From assembly GCA_019454045.1 (NCBI GenBank), contig SKCR01034775.1, forward strand, positions 86,940 to 150,939: a stretch of 64,000 bases of DNA, read 5' to 3'. This DNA is from Zanthoxylum bungeanum (taxonomy: Eukaryota; Streptophyta; Magnoliopsida; Sapindales; Rutaceae). The position numbers and the translations under genes are program-made. Below are positions 57,286 to 64,000 of this stretch, in pieces. The notes under the pieces were generated by a model. That model made no database searches. It saw only the letters and a program-made list of their open reading frames with translations, and was not told where the DNA came from. Position 1 is the stretch's first letter, and each line of letters opens with the position of its first letter.

Positions 57286-57420
57286 ACTCAGCTCGTCTTC
57301 CATATTTGCCTTCGCAAACGCATTCCAGACAGCCTCTGCCTTCGTAGCAATGGTCCTGCAATCTGAGGACATGCCTTGAAAAACAACTTCATTTCTTGCT
57401 CCAATATGACCCACATCAGC
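56870..57420 (-). pseudogene. Second RNase H-like fragment (LINE-type)
   Basis: The minus strand reads GHIGARNEVVFQGMSSDCRT, AEAVWNAFAKANMEDE, GLGVVLRNHHSEFIVVATRN and VIIESDAQN-like sequence in three frames. This copy extends further upstream than the first and includes the segment N-terminal to RNase H seen in LINE ORF2 proteins. Stops and frameshifts are present. Confidence 0.75.
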
Positions 57421-57429
57421 ACAACACTT

Positions 57430-58233
57430 TGCTCCAATTCCAACTGAGTTAAGCTAGCAAAACAACATTGCTCAAATCACCAAAACTGCCACCATCCGCC
57501 CTCGTGCGCACATGTCTCTATAAAGGTTGTCGCCATGTCACACCAGTCCCCTTAGGTAGGGTAGGGGTGAGACGGAGACTTGAAACAGACCGAGTTTCCC
57601 CTGTAATATGGACTAATCCTCCAAATACAAAGACAAAAATCTAAACTGAAAATATCATCATAAAAATAGGATCTCCATGATCCAACTCAAAGAATATTCA
57701 TGCTAAAATGTAAATACTATCTGTATTAAATAAAGGCTCAGTGCCTATAACTAAATAATAAATGTTCTCAAAAAAATTGACATATCTAGAACTAAAATCT
57801 CAAAACATAACAAGGACACTCTACTGTTGGCACAACCTTTCTCTACTGGCAGGAAATGATGATGAAACAGCAGATGAAAAAGAATGATCTACTAATCTGC
57901 TAAACCTGAAATGTTAAAGAAATAGGTAAGCTCACGCTTAGTGCAATGGATCACAGCTTAGTGCCGTGTATAAACAAGTAACAAGGTGGATCGAATAAGT
58001 CTTTCATAATATAAAAAAAATACATAAGCATTAAATCCATATATCAATTATTTACTTGAAATCATAAATCTCATTTCTCATAAAACTCATTCTACTCAAG
58101 AATATCTATAAAAATAAAGTTGTTCATTCATATATATGCACACTCACGTGACAATACGGCAAAGCTGACAACGTGGGGTATCCCCACGACAATAACTGGC
58201 ATCCGAAGCAAAAACTGGCAACATGAGACCTCG
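57430..58233. other. Unassigned, LTR-like sequence
   Basis: No gene. GTAGGGGTGAGACGGAGACT and the closing GGCAACATGAGACCTCG have the style of plant LTRs, but no partner, primer site or coding frame is found. Confidence 0.4.
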
Positions 58234-58905
58234 TGATAAGTGCGGTTTATACCTACTTATTATGGCATTCTTAGCCTATTATTTGTTTATGTTTCGTACC
58301 ATTTAATGTCATTTATAGTTTATTTTATGTTTTATTTATAGGATCATTAATACATGGATCTTGGGACATTTGCACGTGGTTTGGGAACTTTCGGAAGCAT
58401 CGGACGAGCACGGGAGCAACATGAACCAAGAGACGCTGGAACCAGTGGAGAATCATCACTGGCACCGCAACACCAAAGACCAGGCGCCGCGGTGCCTTCA
58501 AGACACGCATCTCAGCCAAAAGACTGAGAGGCAGGCGCTGCAGCACCAAGTCCTGGCGCCACAGCGCCCTCTGCAATCCTGCACGTTCCAATACACATAA
58601 CCAAGAGAAGGGCGCCACAGCGCCATGCCCAGGCGCTATAGCGCCCTTAAGCAGACCACGCCTATACAAGAGACTGAGACAAAGGCGCCGAGGTGCCAAC
58701 TTGTTCGAGCCACGGCGCTGCGGGGCATGCATGATTAGGCGCGTTCCAGTACATAAAATTAGGGTTTTGTTTTAAGATACCCAATGACAACAGGGCTTTA
58801 TTATAAATACATTAGTTCGTCCACAACTTAAAGAGGGAGGCTAATACACAGCACAAATCACCAAAATACATATTTTAGAGAGATCCAAAGAGGAGGATTG
58901 AAGAG
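58234..58905 (+). repeat. Athila-like LTR fragment with GGCGCC-type palindrome pairs
   Basis: It starts TGATAAGTGCGGTTTATACC like the LTR at 12027 and ends in GAGGAGGATTGAAGAG, matching 22204-22218, where the next LTR cuts in. Its upstream part carries eight 14 bp palindromes of the form GGCGCY-NN-RGCGCC in four pairs (58461/58483, 58534/58555, 58611/58632, 58684/58714). A TATA box (TATAAATA) is at 58802-58809. Frames here on both strands (for example 58325-58732 minus) are by-products of the GC-rich repeats. Confidence 0.8.
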
Positions 58906-60789
58906 TGACCGGCGTAAACACACACGTATAACGCAAGCGCACGTATCATTTAAGTAGTATAAAAATATCGATCCCATGAGGACTTAATTCCTACTGTTGT
59001 TATTAATTATTGATATTATTTATTTACAAGTATCTAATTATATGGAGAAGAGAATGATTGCTTTTGTTGGTTGAATGTGAATTTGATAAATAAAATACTT
59101 AAAGACACAAAAGAAAATATTAAGGAAAATAACAAAAGACTCAAAGATCTAGGGTTGTGACTCCACACAATATTATTATAAAGATGAATTGATTCTCTTA
59201 TATGTGTGTAATAATTTAGTTTGCTAACCTGGAACACGAAGATATGCAAAAGCCTATGTCGATGGTCAGATGCAAATACCCAGTATAACCCAATTGAACC
59301 ATATGTCTATGTCAACCAAATTACCTGGATTCATTAAGATTAAGTTCCAATTATGGCTACCCCCGCCCGACAGGTATATGTCTATCCTGTAAGGAAATCT
59401 ATTAAAGGGTTATCTATCCTCAAGGAAGATCGTGTGCTATTGAATCTAAGACTGAAACTTAAAATCCCTATGTCTAGTTCATTTTAAGTTTACCAAATCA
59501 ATCTTATTAATGGCCAATTAACAAGAAGCATTAAGCTTAAGACTCAATAAACAAACTAAAGAATTGGCCATAAAAAGAAAATCAATTATTAAGTGTGTGG
59601 ATATTGTGTTTCATCACTTCCCTAGAATAAAAATAAAATGCTGGGGGTTAAAGGATCCACATTTAATATTTCTTATATAGGAATCTCACTTATTATAATA
59701 TATAAATTATTTTCTGTTCTGCTTTCTCAGGAATTAATAATGTTAAACATTTAAAACCAGCCATATAGGCGGTAATCCATTTAGTCCAACTACACCAGCC
59801 ATATAGGCGGTAATTATCTGTCACATAAAGACCAGCCATATATGCGGTAAAGTAATTTATAATTAGACCGACCATATAGGCGGTAATAAAGTCTGCCATT
59901 AATTAATCCGGTTAAATTATAATTTAAATATTATAATTAAGTGAGATTAACCTAGATAATTATATTTAATGTTTCACTTTTTACCCCAGCGAAATTTTAA
60001 CTACAAAACATAAAAGTAAATAAAAAGAAAGTTGTCATAAAAACTAAAAATAAAAATACATAATTTACATATTATTAATAATTTACAAAATAGATGTTAT
60101 CTTATAAAATCAGGGAAAAAATCCCAAGGAAGACACACCAAATGAGGTGCTAAAAGCCTCAATTTATAGGCAAATTTTGGGTCCGGCGTCGCGACGCCAA
60201 AATCCTTCTTGCGTCGCGATGCTCGCTTGTGTTGACTCGGTCAAAGCGCGTGGACGTTGACTGTTGACGCGGATTTCGTCGGCCCAATAGAAATGCGACA
60301 CATGGCACGCGGTAATTCGGTCCAATGACATATTGATACGTGGCAGCAGGTGATTCGTGGATGATTCGGTCCAATCATAAAATGACACGTGTCATGTGGT
60401 GTGTCGGCGCCATAGGATTGTGACACGTGTCCAGGCATATTTTAGCATGATCGGTTATGATGGTGACAAGTGGCACGACGCACGTTAGCATCCGACGCAT
60501 TTCAGTAAATTACTTCTGACTGGTCCACATGTCCGGTGTAAGTTAGCAGGCGGCGCACGTTAGACGTCGCGACGCCGAAGGCTTGGGCGTCGCGACGAGG
60601 CCAAATTATAATTTTGCCATTTTTCATCATTTTTCACTGTTTTGGCTCCAAATTGCTTCCAATGCTTCCCAAACTTTATTTATCTGCAAAATAACAATAA
60701 AAAACATCAAAAGGTTCACAAAACTCAAGAAACTATACAAAATATTAGGTTAAATGAGTGGGAAATAGTGATATAATTACCACTCATCA
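58906..60789 (-). repeat. 3' LTR (1884 bp) of the minus-strand element
   Basis: On the plus strand it runs from TGACCGGCG to CCACTCATCA. Its first 350 bp match 63651-64000 with few changes. On the minus strand it has the same order as the solo LTR: start, palindrome pair (60564/60587), CACGTGTC and TTGAC elements, palindrome pair (60186/60211), TATA box (60161-60170), ACCGCCTATATGG repeats (59753-59895), end. Confidence 0.9.
60161..60222 (-). promoter_or_regulatory. LTR core promoter with palindrome pair
   Basis: Minus strand: GCATCGCGACGC (60211-60222), then GCGTCGCGACGC (60186-60197), then CCTATAAATT (60161-60170). The distance from palindrome to TATA is about 16 bp, close to the arrangement at 17307-17358. 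Confidence 0.6.
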
Positions 60790-61354
60790 CACCCCAAACC
60801 TAACATTTTGCTAGTCCTCGAGCAAAACATAGAATAAAATAAATAAAATTTAACTAAGCCACTTTCGTAGGGATCACTGTTGCATTAGCGTATGCAACAA
60901 GCCTTTAAACCCATAGGTGTCCCTAGTGGACGAGTTGTAGTCTCGTGAGGGTTTACAACAATGATACCCACAAACATTTTACAAAAGTAAAAAGAAAGTA
61001 AAACTATTGCACACAAAAGCAAAAAGACAAAAGAAAATAGAATAAAGAAGTTGGTGACTAATCAAGTGAAACTTCTACTCCAAGTTAGTAGTTGTTTTGT
61101 TTCTTTTTAAATTACCGAATAAGTAAATTCTCGGATTATTTTTACCATTCTCCATATACACAACCAACAAAATATTAAACAACTCATTTTTGCCCACAAC
61201 AGTCACAAGTGTAGTTGATAAGAGAGTAATATTTTTGTCTTAAAGTTTTATCAGAATTCACACCTTTTTGCAGCAATGGAATAATTTTTCTAATTTTTCT
61301 GATTTTTTCTTTGATTTTTGATTTTTTATTATTTATATACAATACATTCCGTCT

Positions 61355-61580
61355 ATGTAGCGAGTGTTGGGTCGGTGGCTCCCAAGTCAGTTAGCTTTAG
61401 GGCACCAGGTGTTAAGACACCCATACAGACTTAATTACTCAGACTTCAGATATATATATTTTTGCAGCGTCTTTGATCCATGTAGCGAGCTTTGAGCCAG
61501 TGACTCACAAACCAGTTGGCTTTAGGGCACTATGTGTTAAAACACCCTTACAGACTTAATAACTCGGATCTCAGACTTTT
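61355..61580 (-). repeat. Tandem duplication of about 115 bp
   Basis: ATGTAGCGAG...GGCTTTAGGGCAC...CAGACTTAAT occurs at about 61355-61460 and 61473-61578. The copies differ by scattered substitutions. Both lie in the noncoding interior of the minus-strand element. Confidence 0.8.
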
Positions 61581-62179
61581 TTTTACTCCAATGCTTTTTT
61601 GAGATGCTTCCTCTAATTAAACTAGAGCACTGAATATTACAAACTTTTCAATTATAGCTCATGTCTGTATGTTACCATGCATGTTGATAATACCTGCCAA
61701 CTGAGCATATGAAGATCCATTTTAGTCAGTATTATAGAGAATTTATAAATTAAATAATTCAAAAAGAAATAAACAAAAATTAACTTGTTCCGAAAATAGG
61801 TTTGAAATACGTTTCAGGAGTGGAAACCCCTTACTCATCTATCTCTTATAAATTTCACCATTTCAGTCAAAATAAAAACACAAAAATGCAAAATATTTTT
61901 GTTATTTTTGAAAAATTTTCAATTTGTTTTGGCAAAATCAAGTCTTTCGACGAATAAATCCACTGAGATGCATCTCAAGAGCTGACTCATTACTCGGTCG
62001 TCTTTACTGGATTAACTTTATATCCTCGCGATTTTGTCAAATTTATTTTGTTGAAAATCCCGCTTGCACTGGCTTGCTTTATCTTGAAATATTCCGTCTT
62101 TATTTTTCTCTGCAAAAATAACACAAAATTAAAAATTCTACAACATGTATACAAAAAAAAAAATATGAAAATAGAAATT

Positions 62180-62450
62180 AAAACAAATTGCATGGGTTGC
62201 CTCCCTGCTAGCGCTAAATTTTTCGTCTTCAGCCAGACGTGACTGAAATCTATCTGTCAAGGTGGTTTCAGCGTTGTTTTGAATGTCCTATTAAAGACAA
62301 TCCCGTGTGCGTTGCTTTTGAAGGGTCTCTTCCAACGATAAAGGGGCAAAAAGAATTTTGTCTTATTCAGTGCTTGTGCCACATTTTTAACCTTTGTTGC
62401 TCATGTGGTTCCTGAAAAGAAAGAAATAAAATCAGGAGGTCTCATATGGT
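62180..62450 (-). pseudogene. Short conserved-looking coding remnant
   Basis: The minus strand between about 62450 and 62180 reads RPPDFISFFSGTT, a stop, TKVKNVAQALNKTKFFLPLY, RWKRPFKSN and WLKTKNLALAGRQPMQF. The LALAGRQPM string resembles the segment that precedes the polypurine tract in some plant gypsy elements; I recognise it only loosely. Stops interrupt it. Confidence 0.35.
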
Positions 62451-62532
62451 GCTTGACTTTGAATGGAAGTTTCATTCTGTCAAGCTTCTGGGTGATGTCT
62501 TTGATATGTACTCCCCAAAACAGTGATGTTTC

Positions 62533-63408
62533 TCATGAATGCATGAGATCTTCAATTTGGTCAAACAGTTGCTCCTCCATTTGCTCTGCTTCTTGCTCCA
62601 CCTTTTCTTCACATACGTATTTTAAGATTTTCGCATTCAATTCTTTATCTGTCATCTGTGAAATGCATGCTCCATAAGTGTCACCCTGAGGATGTAAAGA
62701 AATGTCAGATTTTAGGTCTTCATCCTCTGATATGACTGGCTCAGGTAGCTCGTCTTCAAACATTAGTGCACAGCATTCTCCAAGATCTTCATTTTGAGGA
62801 TGGAAAGTTTCATCCTCCCTTGTTGGTGCAGTAGGTACAAATAGCCCATCTTTTTCATCCTCGTCAGAGTCAGAATAATAAAAATCAAACCGAGATTCTG
62901 TTGGTTTGGGCTCCAGAACTGATACCTCAGATTCCTGATTCGATTCAGCCTCCTCCTATGTTAAAGTGTCATCGCGAAATGCTTGGTACTCAAAGGCTTC
63001 ATCAATGTCATCTGAAAATGCTCCTTGAGGTATGTAACTCTGATTTTCTGTTAATTGTCTCGTTTGTTCTGTCAGTCTCTGAATGGAAGTTGATTGTCTC
63101 TGAATACTTTCGAATTGATTCTGGACTGATTCAAGCATTGTATCCAACTTTTCGTCTTATTTCTTGAACTAATCTTTGAGCATGTCAACCATCTGATCTT
63201 CCTCTGATGGTTTTGGTTCTTGATGAAAATCGTAGATGGATGATGGATAAGATGGAAAGTATGATGGTTCTTCGTACCTTGAATGATTCCAATAATTCTG
63301 CCACTCTGAAAGGTAAATACATTGATTGTTCGGGTGGTTACCATCACATATCACACATCTTCCCATTTCGTTCTGATGAGCAAATATAGTATTGATTGAT
63401 TCTGACAT
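62533..63408 (-). pseudogene. Remnant of gag C-terminal region with zinc finger
   Basis: Minus-strand frames 63408-63169, 63147-62956 and 62763-62533 line up as pieces of one protein. They give a zinc finger CVICDGNHPNNQC, then an acidic and Gln-rich stretch with a coiled coil (MDTMLESVQNQFESIQRQST), then acidic DELPEPVISEDEDLKS and a further coiled coil. This resembles the C-terminal half of Athila-like Gag. The capsid core is absent, so the element lacks a functional gag. Confidence 0.6.
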
Positions 63409-63619
63409 CCAGTGAAAGTTGTTGGGCTGGACAACAGGCCTCAGAAAACGGACTGTTGCTCCCAGATTTGGGGTGTATCTTCTAGTAAAGCTCGTGATCT
63501 CTCAATATCCCAATAATGTTCCATTTTTCAACCACCTGAAAAAAAAATTACAGATAAAAATAAAGAAAATTAGATACAAGTAAATTAGATAGCTTCAAAA
63601 TTAATAACTCAAGAAAAAT

Positions 63620-63646
63620 AAGTCCCCGACAACGACGCCAAAAACT
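63620..63646 (-). other. Primer binding site, tRNA-Asp type, minus strand
   Basis: On the minus strand TTTTTGGCGTCGTTGTCGGG follows the LTR end. It differs from TGGCGCCGTTGCCGGGGA by two C-to-T changes, as expected for an ageing methylated copy. Confidence 0.7.
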
Positions 63647-64000
63647 TAACCGGTGCGTAAGCACACACGTATAACGCAAGCACACGTATCGTTCAAGTTG
63701 TATAAAAATATTGATCCCATGAGGACTTAATTCATACTGTTGTTATTAATTATTGATATTATTTATTTACATGTATCTAATTATAGGGAGAAGAGAATGA
63801 TTATTTTTGTTGGTTGAATGTGAATTTGATAAATAAAATACTTAAAGACACAAAAGAAAATACTAAGGAAAATAACAAAAGACTCAAAGATCTAGGGTTG
63901 TGACTCCACACAATATTATTATAAAGATGAATTGATTCTCTTATATGTGTGTAATAATTTAGTTTGCTAACCTGGAACACGAAGATATGCAAAAGCCTAT
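63647..64000 (-). repeat. 5' LTR of the minus-strand element, truncated by the window
   Basis: It matches 58906-59265 closely. The terminal dinucleotide on the minus strand is TA instead of CA. The remaining about 1.5 kb lies right of the window. Confidence 0.88.

Larger units (their letters stand above)
58906..64000 (-). mobile_element. Non-autonomous Athila-like element, minus strand, runs off the window
   Basis: 3' LTR at 58906-60789, 5' LTR from 63647 to beyond the window, with about 2.86 kb between. On the minus strand, after the 5' LTR comes a tRNA-Asp-like primer site. Scraps of a gag C-terminal region with a zinc finger follow, then long noncoding DNA with a tandem duplication, and a polypurine tract (AGGTTTGGGGTG) before the 3' LTR. 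No pol is present. The LTR family is the same as the solo LTR at 16594-18817. Confidence 0.85.

Noticed and set aside
58325..58732. 135-codon minus-strand frame in GC-rich DNA
   Set aside because: It spans the palindrome-rich LTR promoter region. There is no domain, and GC-rich repeats keep frames open by chance.

Overview
The window is plant nuclear DNA, most likely from a eudicot with a repeat-rich genome. The evidence is AT-rich intergenic sequence, GT-AG introns, one chloroplast-type prenyltransferase gene, and a dense pile of nested plant LTR retrotransposons (Ty3/gypsy Ogre/Tat-like and Athila-like, Ty1/copia) with plant-type tRNA primer sites. The species cannot be named from the sequence alone. 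No rRNA, intact tRNA gene or CRISPR array was seen.

Layout. 1-10145: a gag-only Ogre-like element whose 5' LTR runs off the left edge. It has a broken gag, about 1.5 kb of tandem repeats instead of pol, and a 3.36 kb 3' LTR. 10146-11818: a decayed copia gag with a met-tRNA primer site. 12027-24600: an Athila-like gag element whose LTR is split by a complete copia element (12262-21992, target duplication CGCGA). That copia element is in turn split in its reverse transcriptase by a 2.2 kb solo LTR (16594-18817, target duplication TTCAT). 25005-37173: a complete minus-strand Tat-lineage element (two 819 bp LTRs, target duplication GATAG) with gag, protease, RT, two RNase H regions and integrase. 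On the opposite strand it carries a multi-exon coiled-coil gene. 37174-38590: repeat-rich sequence with chained palindromes. 39089-43389: two related minus-strand LTRs. 43390-50900: AT-rich intergenic DNA with decayed duplications, a 128 bp MITE and another foldback.

The one convincing host gene is at 51083-53194 (+). It has ten exons encoding a 414-residue UbiA-type aromatic prenyltransferase related to the homogentisate/flavonoid/coumarin prenyltransferases. Its last exon and 2 kb of 3' flank are tandemly duplicated (55331-57285), with an 86 bp LTR end lying exactly at the duplication junction. 57430-64000 holds another Athila-like LTR fragment and a minus-strand non-autonomous element whose second LTR runs off the right edge.

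The most striking pattern is shared by several LTR families that otherwise differ. They carry pairs of 12-14 bp GC-rich palindromes (GCGTCGCGACGC, or GGCGCCNNRGCGCC-like) whose starts are almost always 21-25 bp apart, about two helical turns. In most cases the pair lies 30-120 bp upstream of a candidate TATA box.
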